Of a stretch of DNA of 64,000 bases, positions 36,896-44,804 are shown piece by piece. The stretch spans positions 152,832 through 216,831 of the forward strand of contig NZ_JAJAVF010000003.1 in assembly GCF_020531845.1 (NCBI RefSeq), in the 5' to 3' direction. Source of the DNA: Methylobacillus methanolivorans (GTDB lineage Bacteria > Pseudomonadota > Gammaproteobacteria > Burkholderiales > Methylophilaceae). A model generated the notes under the pieces. That model ran no database searches and was not told the origin of the DNA. It was given only the letters and a program-made list of their open reading frames with translations. Position 1 is the stretch's first letter; each line of letters begins with the position of its first letter. The position numbers and the translations under genes were made by a program.

Positions 36896-37645
36896 TTATT
36901 GGTGCTGGCAAACCTGGCAGGTCGGGTCTTTTGCCAGCTTGAGGCTGCGCCATTCCATGGTGATGGTATCTAGTAGCAGCAACCTGCCCTGCAAGCTCCT
37001 GCCCAGGCCCAGCAGCAACTTCATCGCCTCTGCTGCCTGGGTAGTGCCTATCATGCCCACCAGCGGGGCAAACACGCCATTCTCTGCACAGCGCAGTCCT
37101 TCGTCACCACCAAGATTGGGGAACAGGCAGTGATAGCAAGGGCTATCGTCATGGCGCATATCGAATACCGTCACCTGCCCCTCAAAGCCAATCGCGGCAC
37201 CTGACACCAACGGTTTGTGCAATTCCACACAGACCTGATTCACGGCATAACGCACCGTAAAGTTGTCTGTGCAATCAATCACCACATCTGCAGCATGCAC
37301 CAGCTCCCGCAGGCTGGCTTCATCTACACGCTGCTGCATGGCATGGACTGTCACTTCCGGGTTGATGCTGGCAATGGTTTCTGCCGCCGATTGCGCCTTG
37401 TTGCGCCCCACGGCAGCTGTAGTATGAATGATTTGTCGTTGCAGGTTGGTAAGGTCCACCTCGTCAAAATCGCAGATCGTGAGTTTGCCCACACCACCCG
37501 CAGCGAGATAAAGCGCCACAGGTGAGCCCAAACCACCCGCGCCTATCACCAGGGCATGACTGTTGACGAGCTGCTCCTGCCCTTCATAACTGATTTGCGG
37601 CAGGAGGATGTGGCGGCTGTAGCGAAGTAATTGGTTGTCGTTCAT
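36896..37645 (-). CDS. HesA/MoeB/ThiF-family adenylyltransferase
   Basis: The 249-residue E1-like enzyme has the nucleotide loop GAGGLGSP (residues 35-42), the acidic DFDEVDLTNLQRQ (59-71) and DCTDNF (124-129). Zinc-binding CxxC pairs are at 170/173 (CYHC) and 243/246 (CQVC). Family members adenylate the C-terminal glycine of MoaD, ThiS or similar sulfur carriers. The partner is not in the window, so MoeB or ThiF cannot be chosen. Its ATG overlaps the vapC stop by one base (TGATG), indicating coupling to the toxin gene. Confidence 0.88.
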   Translation of the reverse strand: MNDNQLLRYSRHILLPQISYEGQEQLVNSHALVIGAGGLGSPVALYLAAGGVGKLTICDFDEVDLTNLQRQIIHTTAAVGRNKAQSAAETIASINPEVTVHAMQQRVDEASLRELVHAADVVIDCTDNFTVRYAVNQVCVELHKPLVSGAAIGFEGQVTVFDMRHDDSPCYHCLFPNLGGDEGLRCAENGVFAPLVGMIGTTQAAEAMKLLLGLGRSLQGRLLLLDTITMEWRSLKLAKDPTCQVCQHQ

Positions 37646-38079
37646 CAAGCAGGCTGCCAAGGATTAATCAGTGTCAGATTTTTAATATTGGCAAAATCTT
37701 TGGTATTGCGCGTGACCAGCGCGCAGTTATTGCACAGTGCAATCGCAGCAATCTGAGCATCTTCCGTGCTGATGGGCATACCTCCAGCCTGACGTGCAGC
37801 AACCAGCAACGCATATTCTTGCGCAGCTCGATGATCAAAAGGCATGCAATTGCTACTGAAATCTTCATCAAACATATTCATGACAGCCTGTGCCAACACT
37901 TCCCGTCGCTTTCCCAACGGCAGTAAAGCGACGCCCAACAACATTTCAGCCTGTGTAATGCTGCTGGTATACAGCTGCGCCTGTGGCTTGTCGGCAAACC
38001 AAGCCAACACTTGCGCATCTGGCTTGGCACGAATCAACTCAGACAATACATTGGTATCCAGCATAAAACCACGTTGCAT
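37645..38079 (-). CDS. vapC: PIN-domain toxin, VapC/FitB type
   Basis: This protein of about 144 residues has PIN-domain acidic residues in LDTNVLSE (Asp8), SSITQAEMLLG (Glu near 44), STEDAQIAAIA and VTRNTKDF. The extended form with FDHRAAQEYA is most like FitB. PIN toxins are Mg-dependent RNases. A GTG three bases upstream could also start translation. The antitoxin gene ends directly before it and the MoeB-like gene is coupled after it. Confidence 0.88.
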   Translation of the reverse strand: MQRGFMLDTNVLSELIRAKPDAQVLAWFADKPQAQLYTSSITQAEMLLGVALLPLGKRREVLAQAVMNMFDEDFSSNCMPFDHRAAQEYALLVAARQAGGMPISTEDAQIAAIALCNNCALVTRNTKDFANIKNLTLINPWQPA

Positions 38080-38082
38080 CAC

Positions 38083-38322
38083 TTAATCTTCCAGTGCAAT
38101 CTGGCGCACGGTTTGTCGCGCGGGAATCTCCAACTCACCCTCAAGCCCAGCAAACCGTTGTCGAATCTTCTGCGCAAAACCCAACTCCGTGCCAGGCTCA
38201 CTTACCGCACGCCGCAAGATTTCGCGGGCCTCCTGCTCCATGGACCACCCATGCTCAGCTGCCTGCAAGCGTAACTTGGTTTTTAAAGCATCGTCCAGAT
38301 TTCTGATGGTCAAACTTGCCAT
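38083..38322 (-). CDS. vapB: Ribbon-helix-helix antitoxin, VapB/FitA type
   Basis: The 79-residue protein starts at the ATG after GAGGTGCTAC (MASLTIRNLDD). The N-terminus is a ribbon-helix-helix (SLTIRNLDDALKTKLRLQAAEHGWSMEQEAREILRRAV) of the FitA/Arc type, and the C-terminal part would wrap the toxin. It probably represses its own promoter through the 25-bp palindrome upstream. Confidence 0.87.
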   Translation of the reverse strand: MASLTIRNLDDALKTKLRLQAAEHGWSMEQEAREILRRAVSEPGTELGFAQKIRQRFAGLEGELEIPARQTVRQIALED

Positions 38323-38334
38323 GTAGCACCTCAA

Positions 38335-38359
38335 AAAATGATTGCAATGCAATCATTTT
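38335..38359. promoter_or_regulatory. Perfect palindromic operator of vapBC
   Basis: AAAATGATTGCA and its exact reverse complement flank one central base (38347), giving a 25-bp perfect palindrome. It overlaps the predicted -10 box and transcription start, ideal for autorepression by the ribbon-helix-helix antitoxin. Confidence 0.82.
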
Positions 38360-38383
38360 AATCACCCTTCATGTACTAAGCAA
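38355..38383 (-). promoter_or_regulatory. Sigma70 promoter of vapBC
   Basis: Minus-strand -35 TTGCTT (38378-38383) and -10 TAAAAT (38355-38360) are 17 bases apart. The -10 lies in the palindrome. Confidence 0.7.
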
Positions 38384-38403
38384 ATTCTTCAGGAACTCAG
38401 GGA

Positions 38404-39060
38404 CTATGGCAATCGACCAGTAGCAATAAGCTTATTGAGTAATATAGGGCGAGAAAGCCAAATCAACATGTCATCATAATTGTTAGAGAAATCACTAACT
38501 TGGTACACATTGTCGACCACTGCATTGTGCCCATCTGCCATTAGATTTTTACCAGCAGAAAATACAATAGCCAACGGCCTTTCTGGCGCGCTGCTAGACA
38601 AGAGGCTATTACCATTAGCATCCTGCAAATCTAGATCATCAATAAATAAGAATTGAGTTGTTGGGGCAGCCAACATCTTAGTACTAAAACTGGTCGAATT
38701 GGTAAACCCTTGATCTACCCGATAATGCCATCTTCCGCGCCATGCATCGGTAGCATCAACACTGAGAGTACGCCAAGGTAAGAACCCCTCCTTCCCTTGA
38801 TTGCTTGAACAATCTTCTATTCCCCCGTTAGTTAACTCCACATCAGCAGACATAGCAGGAGCAGGGCAAGGTAATCGGCCATTTAGAACGACAAACCCAA
38901 TGATGGCCTCATTAATCGTTTTCAACGCACTACGATTAGCCTCAATATAATGAATATCCCGTTGAGCTCCGATTGGGATAAGCAAAGCACTTATGACGAA
39001 ACCTACTATCACCAGCACCATCGCCATTTCGACTAAGGTAAACCCTTGATAGCGGCTCAT
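38404..39060 (-). CDS. Type IV pilin-like protein (GRLPCP class)
   Basis: About 218 residues from the ATG that overlaps the upstream stop (TGATG). A prepilin leader with the processing site RYQG/FTLVEMAMVLVIVGFVIS is followed by an N-terminal helix. The globular domain carries the pattern GRLPCPAP...GGIEDCSSN...GFLPWRTLSVDATDAWRGRWHYRV and AIVFSAGKN. This resembles minor pilins whose head has LPCP and LPWRTL blocks. It closes the MSHA-like operon and is AT-rich compared with the pilus machinery. It may be a minor pilin or an unusual major subunit. Confidence 0.8.
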   Translation of the reverse strand: MSRYQGFTLVEMAMVLVIVGFVISALLIPIGAQRDIHYIEANRSALKTINEAIIGFVVLNGRLPCPAPAMSADVELTNGGIEDCSSNQGKEGFLPWRTLSVDATDAWRGRWHYRVDQGFTNSTSFSTKMLAAPTTQFLFIDDLDLQDANGNSLLSSSAPERPLAIVFSAGKNLMADGHNAVVDNVYQVSDFSNNYDDMLIWLSRPILLNKLIATGRLP

Positions 39061-40910
39061 CACCACACTACCTGGTCATTAAACGTAGAGGTTAGCGGCC
39101 ATTGTTGATCAAATATCAAAGCTTCTGAGACATTATTCACACTGTCAAAATAATCTTGCAAATTAGCACTATTCCTCTGTTGGGCTGGATTGCTGGAATT
39201 AAACTGCTCGCCTGACTTCAAAAGCGTCTGATTAAGCGCCACACCTGCACTCATTACAACCAGTGGTAAATTATCCGCCTTGGTCTGGCCATGCATGACA
39301 ACTTGCAAACACCCTTCAGAACAAGAACGACTAGCATTTGGTTGATAAGCAGGTGCTAGTGCAGCATAAATGTATTGATACCACTGATTATCTCTATACC
39401 AATCAGGCAGAATAGGATACTGAATTTGAGTAGCCAGCATTGACTCCTCACTAATTGGTGCTACAGAGTCTAAACGTGCCTTGCCAACAAGATTGATACC
39501 ATCATAGTCTTTGATTGTCAGTACTTCTTTTAAAGTGCCATATTTTGTTAAGAAAATACGCCGCGCATGTGTAGTTGAATCTAGTACAAAATAACTTTGT
39601 TGCTTTTTCATACTAGGTATATTTATTTTTACTATTCGCTTGGTTACCCCACTAGGCAACCCGGTATCTAATGTATCCTCACATTTATAATTAGGATTAT
39701 TTGAATTCACAGTAGTGACATCAATCGTTGTGCACTTCCCCTTATCTTCAAAGTAATTAAGATATGTCAACATTTCTTCTAATGTCATTCCACTCAGAGT
39801 TCCGGAATGTTCTTTCAACTCTGGTTCTTTTACAATTAAGCGTAAGCGATACAATTGATTAGGATTGCAATTTTTTTGTGTACTACTAGCCTCACAAATA
39901 ACGAATGGGACCAATCCTTTAGAACTATACTCACCATCGACCCAAGCAAAATTTGTAAGTAACTCTGGATTCTTGAAAGGTAACAACCATGGCCTATAAG
40001 ACACTCCATAAATGCGCGGGTAATCCAGTGCCTTCTTGACCTCCTGAGCTACCCGCTTTTCCAGCATAGGCACAAGTTGATCTATCGTCACATAGAGCAA
40101 TCTGTCATTCGCTACATTTATCTGCTCTTGCCCAGGAATAATGTAATCATTATCCATATCTGCATTGCTATAGCTCCCTGGCACACAAGGTTTGATGCAG
40201 TCGTCAGACACCACTAGCTTATCAAGATAATTTGTCACATCAGTTGCAGGTGCAACTGCCCGATACTGATTGTTTAAAGGTTGACCTGGCAGCATCACGA
40301 TAAATGCCACTCGATCACTCAAAACATTGCCCCGCTGGTCACGCACAGTGAGCCATGGATGAGCGAGGCTGCCCCCTGATGGATTACAAACATATCCTTG
40401 ATATTGCATCCTCAAGATCCCGGGATTAACCATCATGCATGTACCATCCACCAAGTTAGCGGACACAGCATACCAAGGCATCTCCCCGATACTATCCTGC
40501 TGACTCGTACTAGCCGTCATCATGGCAAGGCGGCGCCAAGGCAAACGTCCCAGGCAGCGCATATTCTGGCCGGAGGAAATCAGTGGCAAACCATTGGCTT
40601 TGCTAGCATCCATACATCCACCATCCGGCTCTCCGTCATAAACAGGAGGTGTTTCCGCAAGATAATCAGGTATTGGCATCCCACCAGGCCATTCCCCATT
40701 CCCGATACGACCTAATGTATAAGCAAAGATAGCTTCGCGAGCATTATTTAGTGCATCGTCAAATTTTTCAGCTTGGCGAGCCTTAATTGACAAATTATCA
40801 AGCGATCCGAGTAAATAGGTAAGCATTGCGATACCTATGATAGAGACCAACAATAGCAGAGCAACGCCTCGCTGGTGACGACAAGGGAAATAGTGATTGT
40901 CAAACGGCAT
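39060..40910 (-). CDS. Large pseudopilin-like protein of MSHA-like operon
   Basis: The ~616-residue protein has a short basic leader followed by a hydrophobic helix (GVALLLLVSIIGIAMLTYLLGSL) in the style of PilX/GspK-type pseudopilins, though the Glu5 of true pilins is missing. The body repeats the architecture of the next gene: NAREAIFAYTLGRIGNGEWPGG, MRCLGRLPWRRLAM, EMPWYAVS and VAFIVMLPGQPL. A long insertion of unknown function follows. Eleven or more cysteines suggest disulfides. The gene is AT-rich, unlike mshE or mshG. It may be a tip adhesin-like subunit; no named family was recognised. Confidence 0.72.
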   Translation of the reverse strand: MPFDNHYFPCRHQRGVALLLLVSIIGIAMLTYLLGSLDNLSIKARQAEKFDDALNNAREAIFAYTLGRIGNGEWPGGMPIPDYLAETPPVYDGEPDGGCMDASKANGLPLISSGQNMRCLGRLPWRRLAMMTASTSQQDSIGEMPWYAVSANLVDGTCMMVNPGILRMQYQGYVCNPSGGSLAHPWLTVRDQRGNVLSDRVAFIVMLPGQPLNNQYRAVAPATDVTNYLDKLVVSDDCIKPCVPGSYSNADMDNDYIIPGQEQINVANDRLLYVTIDQLVPMLEKRVAQEVKKALDYPRIYGVSYRPWLLPFKNPELLTNFAWVDGEYSSKGLVPFVICEASSTQKNCNPNQLYRLRLIVKEPELKEHSGTLSGMTLEEMLTYLNYFEDKGKCTTIDVTTVNSNNPNYKCEDTLDTGLPSGVTKRIVKINIPSMKKQQSYFVLDSTTHARRIFLTKYGTLKEVLTIKDYDGINLVGKARLDSVAPISEESMLATQIQYPILPDWYRDNQWYQYIYAALAPAYQPNASRSCSEGCLQVVMHGQTKADNLPLVVMSAGVALNQTLLKSGEQFNSSNPAQQRNSANLQDYFDSVNNVSEALIFDQQWPLTSTFNDQVVW

Positions 40911-40921
40911 CACGCCACCAC

Positions 40922-41404
40922 CTAGCGAATCACGCCTTGCTCAGCCGCGCTGGTGGGTACGTCAGGCGTCGTATGCACATTGCGCTCAATGATCTGCCCG
41001 GTTTCCGGGTTGAATACTTGCCCTGCCTTGAGGCGCACATGCTGCCCATTTTCATGCACAGTCAGCGGTACGCCTTGTTGATTCACTGTGCCTACCTGCA
41101 CTTGGCCATTGTTGCTGCCTTCCTGCACTGGCTGGTGATTGATCCAGACTGTGCCCTTGCCACCATCACTCCTCTTTACATAGCCTTGCACACTAAGATC
41201 TGGTGTGGGTAATGGCACCGTAGCTGGCATGTGAGCTGGAGCCTCAGGTTGGGAGACTTGCTCCAGCAATTGCCCACGTTGGCTCTGGCGTAATTTCTCC
41301 AGGTTGCTTCGCTCAAGCGGAGTAGTGAACAAACGTCCGAATGGCTCTGCTGCCATGCTGGCATGTGTCAAAAATAACAGGGCAATCAAGAGCACTCGCA
41401 TCAT
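40922..41404 (-). CDS. MshK-like pilus biogenesis protein
   Basis: About 160 residues from the ATG overlapping the mshJ stop (ATGA). A signal peptide (VLLIALLFLTHASMAAE) is followed by a helical linker. A small C-terminal domain (VQGYVKRSDGGKGTVWINHQPVQEG...VPLTVHENGQHVRLKAGQVFNPETGQIIE) resembles MshK/PilP-type periplasmic proteins. It should sit with MshL and MshJ in the periplasmic alignment complex. Assigned mainly by position and size. Confidence 0.7.
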   Translation of the reverse strand: MMRVLLIALLFLTHASMAAEPFGRLFTTPLERSNLEKLRQSQRGQLLEQVSQPEAPAHMPATVPLPTPDLSVQGYVKRSDGGKGTVWINHQPVQEGSNNGQVQVGTVNQQGVPLTVHENGQHVRLKAGQVFNPETGQIIERNVHTTPDVPTSAAEQGVIR

Positions 41405-42021
41405 GGCGTAGCTCCTATTGTAGATTCGTGTAAAGTCAGCCAATCAATATCGCAGGACATGGTCGCAACTGGCGTTAATGTCGTCGTTGCCGCCATGGCG
41501 TTACGGGTGATAGTGCAATCCCGCACGAGGAAAGGTGTGCTCTGTTGATGCTTGAGGCCATCTAGCAGCGCAAGCATATCGCCCTCATGCAGCAAGGGCA
41601 GCTCCAGCTTCATGATGGAGCGGTACAAGGTGAAAGGTGCGGTATTGCCAATAAAGCTTGGTTGATAAGTCGCTTGTGCCCCGATACTGTACTTGATACC
41701 AAACAAGCGCTCGGACTGATGGATATTACGCAGTGCATCTACCCACTCAATGCGGCGCTCCTCGCCAATAAAACCTTGGTGTATCAGGCGTTGGTACACA
41801 GGTAGGTAGCGCATGATGTTATCCCGCTCCTGGTCTGACGATAATAAGCGCGAACGCGCCTGCATCAATTGGTTTTGCTGCTGTTGCAGCCGCTGCCCAA
41901 CCTCCTCACGATAAATCTGCGCATAGGTCACAATGCCGATCGCAAATACCATGGCAACCAGCAATGCCAACAAGGGCAATGCCAGCCGGTGCCAATCTTG
42001 TCGACTCAGCTTCATGATCAT
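41401..42021 (-). CDS. MshJ-like (PilO-type) pilus biogenesis protein
   Basis: This 206-residue single-pass membrane protein has a segment at about residues 14-35 (LALPLLALLVAMVFAIGIVTYA), then a coiled coil (QQQQNQLMQARSRLLSSDQERDNIMRYLPVYQRL). A ferredoxin-like domain closes it. Organisation and place between mshI-like and mshK-like genes point to MshJ. The start overlaps the mshI stop (ATGA). Confidence 0.75.
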   Translation of the reverse strand: MIMKLSRQDWHRLALPLLALLVAMVFAIGIVTYAQIYREEVGQRLQQQQNQLMQARSRLLSSDQERDNIMRYLPVYQRLIHQGFIGEERRIEWVDALRNIHQSERLFGIKYSIGAQATYQPSFIGNTAPFTLYRSIMKLELPLLHEGDMLALLDGLKHQQSTPFLVRDCTITRNAMAATTTLTPVATMSCDIDWLTLHESTIGATP

Positions 42022-43583
42022 GGCCTGACCTCGGGTTTCAACACCAGCTTGAGCTTGAACACGGCTTTTTCATTTTGGGCAGTGCGCTCATCTGATGTGC
42101 TGCCCTGCAAACTGGAGTAAGAGCTCACATTCACAGGCTGCTGCACCACACTTACTTCCTGTATGGCAACATTCGATTTCAGTGTTTCGGCAAAATGATT
42201 GACCATGTCCAACGCGGCGCGATAATCACCATTGAAGCCGCGAATTTCGCCGCTCATAAACCCAATCTGGTACAACACTGCACCCACATTAGCAGGGGTT
42301 GTCGACGTAGCAGTATTCGCGTTGTCTTCATCCTTGATACCAATATCGTCACTCATCACCCAACGCAAACGGTTTAATTGGATGTTGCTCATCTGGTCCA
42401 TCACTTGACTCAATACCAGCAGCATCCTGGCAGGGCTGGCCTCCTGCCTGATGATGGCATCGTGCACATTAGCCGCCACTGACAAATCCATGCCCTGGAT
42501 AGGTGTCGCGGGGAAGTTATTGGCAATCTCGTTATAGCGCTGCTCCTGTTGACGCGTTTCAATGGCGCGCTCATGTAACTGTTGCACCTCATCAAGCGAT
42601 TGCGCCAGGTATAGCAAAGTGATGAGCAATCCCAGCACTGCCACGATCAATGCCGACAGCACCAAGCCCTTGCGCAGGAGCTCCATCCGGTATGTCTTGA
42701 CCAGTGGCTCTGGCGCGAGGTTGTCTGGTCGATGCCCGCGGGCCAGCATCTGCATATGCACCAGCTCAGGCCACTGTCGCACCAGCTCCAGCGGCAATCC
42801 CTGATTTTTCGCCAGTTGTACCAGATGAATTGGCTCACATTGCAGGCCCTGTTCCTGCTGGATATTGCGACTGATCTGCTCTGCATCTTGCGCAGGGGTA
42901 AGCACCACCACCCTGAGGGCAGTATCACGCGCAATTAGGCGCTGGCTTAATAGGTACAACCTGGCCTTGTCTGTTTCCACCAAGTGGAAATATGAGATTT
43001 TCTGATAAGCCTCGGGGGGTATCTGCACCAAGCGGCTAATCCGTAATCGCCCTTGGTGCAGATAGCTTTGGCGCAGCCCTGATGAAAGTTGCTCGCTAAG
43101 CAAAATATCATTGGCCTTGAACTTGAGCTTGCTCAACAAAAGCTGGCTGACCATAGGCAAGCTATACACACCGGCAAGCGGCACTTGCTGCGCCACCAGC
43201 GCATCCAGCCAAGGTTGCAGGCTGTCGGTGTTGTTCAGTGCCACAAAGAGGAAGCGATCATCACGGCGCTTGTCACGCTCACGGTTAAGAAACTGTGCCG
43301 CCTTGAGGGTGGTATTCCGATAGACCTGGTTGAGTTTGCGCTGCAACAACTCCTTGCGTGAGCGTCCTGAAGTATGGGGCAAGACTTCCAAGTGGAAATC
43401 TTCTTCCAGCGCATCCACCATGAGATAAGTCGGGATGTAATGATGCTGCATCAGGAATTCGGTGAACTCTAGATGCCCTTGCGGCTGGTTATCGAATATC
43501 TCTATCCCGCGCAAACGACCAAAACGCCATCGGCCAGCAATCAGCCGGTCATGCGTTGCACAAAGAATGAGACGTTCGAACAT
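42018..43583 (-). CDS. MshI-like (PilM/PilN-type) pilus biogenesis protein
   Basis: About 521 residues from MFERLILCAT. The N-terminal ~320 residues form an actin-like PilM-type domain. A membrane segment (LVLSALIVAVLGLLITLLYLAQSL) near 325 and a PilN-like C-terminus with coiled coil and IQEVSVVQQPV follow. It is longer than Vibrio MshI (about 480 or less by memory). It joins the cytoplasmic ATPase side to the periplasmic MshJ-MshK complex. No strong ribosome site is visible; it starts 4 bases after the mshG stop and is probably coupled. Confidence 0.75.
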   Translation of the reverse strand: MFERLILCATHDRLIAGRWRFGRLRGIEIFDNQPQGHLEFTEFLMQHHYIPTYLMVDALEEDFHLEVLPHTSGRSRKELLQRKLNQVYRNTTLKAAQFLNRERDKRRDDRFLFVALNNTDSLQPWLDALVAQQVPLAGVYSLPMVSQLLLSKLKFKANDILLSEQLSSGLRQSYLHQGRLRISRLVQIPPEAYQKISYFHLVETDKARLYLLSQRLIARDTALRVVVLTPAQDAEQISRNIQQEQGLQCEPIHLVQLAKNQGLPLELVRQWPELVHMQMLARGHRPDNLAPEPLVKTYRMELLRKGLVLSALIVAVLGLLITLLYLAQSLDEVQQLHERAIETRQQEQRYNEIANNFPATPIQGMDLSVAANVHDAIIRQEASPARMLLVLSQVMDQMSNIQLNRLRWVMSDDIGIKDEDNANTATSTTPANVGAVLYQIGFMSGEIRGFNGDYRAALDMVNHFAETLKSNVAIQEVSVVQQPVNVSSYSSLQGSTSDERTAQNEKAVFKLKLVLKPEVRP

Positions 43584-43587
43584 AGGG

Positions 43588-44793
43588 CTATAATTTGAGT
43601 TGGCTAAAGGAATCGTACACCGGACCAAGCACCGAAAACATGATCAGGGCAAGGATGGCACCTAGTATCACGGTCAATGCGGGCTCTATCATCTTGAGCA
43701 ATTTTTCCACCGATTCGTTGACATCCCGATCATAGAAATAACTGACATTGAGCAAGGCCTTATCCAGCCCGCCTGTGCTTTCCCCCACGCGTATCATGCG
43801 CACTACCAGCGGTGGAAACAGCCCAACATTACGAAAACTGTCGCTCATGCTCTCCCCCGCATTAATCTGTTGCAACGCCCGATTCAATGCCTCCGCTACT
43901 ACGAGGTTATCCACCACTTCTTCGCAACTGCGTATGCCATCCAGCACAGGGATGCCCGTTTGGTACATCAACGCAAAATAACGCGAGAAGCGCGCCAGGA
44001 TGATTTTACTAAGGATATTGCCTGTCACCGGTAAATTCAGCTTGGCCTGATCATACCGATAGCGCACTTCCTGACTACGATGGATGGCGATGCTGAGCAG
44101 GATCACTGTTAGCATCGGCAGGCCGAGCATCAACCACCAATAATCCACGACAGCATTCGACACCGCAATCAGAATACGCGTCTGCAATGGCAGAGCCTGG
44201 CCCATATTGCCGAGAAAAGACACCATCTGCGGCACCAGATAGGCCATGAGGAATATCACTGCAGCGACAACCACAACCAACACAAACATGGGATAGGCGA
44301 GCAATTTGCGAGTTTGCGCAATCAGCTCATCCTGCCACTTTAAGGTATCGGCAAGATGGCGAAAAATTTCCGGCAAGCGCCCGGTTTGCTCGCCAGCCTT
44401 GATCAGGCTAACGAATACACGGTTAAAAACGTAAGGGTGCTCGGCCAATGCCTGCGACAACATCTTGCCGCCCTCCACCGATGACACCAAGGAGCCGATA
44501 ATCTTCTGGAAATGCAGATTGGTAGTACTGTCCCGCAAGTCCACCAGCCCTTCGAGCAATGGCACACCCGCTGTTGTGAGTTGCTCCAACTGAAAGCAGA
44601 AAATCACTAAATCCTGCAAACTGACCTTACGGCGACTCAACACCGAGGGTCTCAGGCTGGAAGGCCGGAAGGTGATCAAGTCCAGGCCCACGCGCTTGAG
44701 GCGCAACTCCAGGTCAATCTCGTTCAAGGCATCAATCTGGCCATGTGCCGCCTTGCCTGTTTGGTCGACCGCTTTGTAAGTGAACGAGGGCAT
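43588..44793 (-). CDS. mshG: MshG-like inner-membrane platform protein (GspF/PilC family)
   Basis: The 401-residue protein has the duplicated T2SSF domain (about 70-190 and 270-395), with FCFQLEQLTTAGVPLLEGLVDL and the matching ALMYQTGIPVLDGIRSCEEV. The membrane segments are MFVLVVVVAAVIFLMAYLVPQMV, WWLMLGLPMLTVILLSIAI and ALTVILGAILALIMFSVLGPVY. It is the polytopic platform on which the MshE ATPase works. It starts 11 bases after mshE. Confidence 0.9.
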   Translation of the reverse strand: MPSFTYKAVDQTGKAAHGQIDALNEIDLELRLKRVGLDLITFRPSSLRPSVLSRRKVSLQDLVIFCFQLEQLTTAGVPLLEGLVDLRDSTTNLHFQKIIGSLVSSVEGGKMLSQALAEHPYVFNRVFVSLIKAGEQTGRLPEIFRHLADTLKWQDELIAQTRKLLAYPMFVLVVVVAAVIFLMAYLVPQMVSFLGNMGQALPLQTRILIAVSNAVVDYWWLMLGLPMLTVILLSIAIHRSQEVRYRYDQAKLNLPVTGNILSKIILARFSRYFALMYQTGIPVLDGIRSCEEVVDNLVVAEALNRALQQINAGESMSDSFRNVGLFPPLVVRMIRVGESTGGLDKALLNVSYFYDRDVNESVEKLLKMIEPALTVILGAILALIMFSVLGPVYDSFSQLKL

Positions 44794-44804
44794 GTTTGCA
44801 GGCG

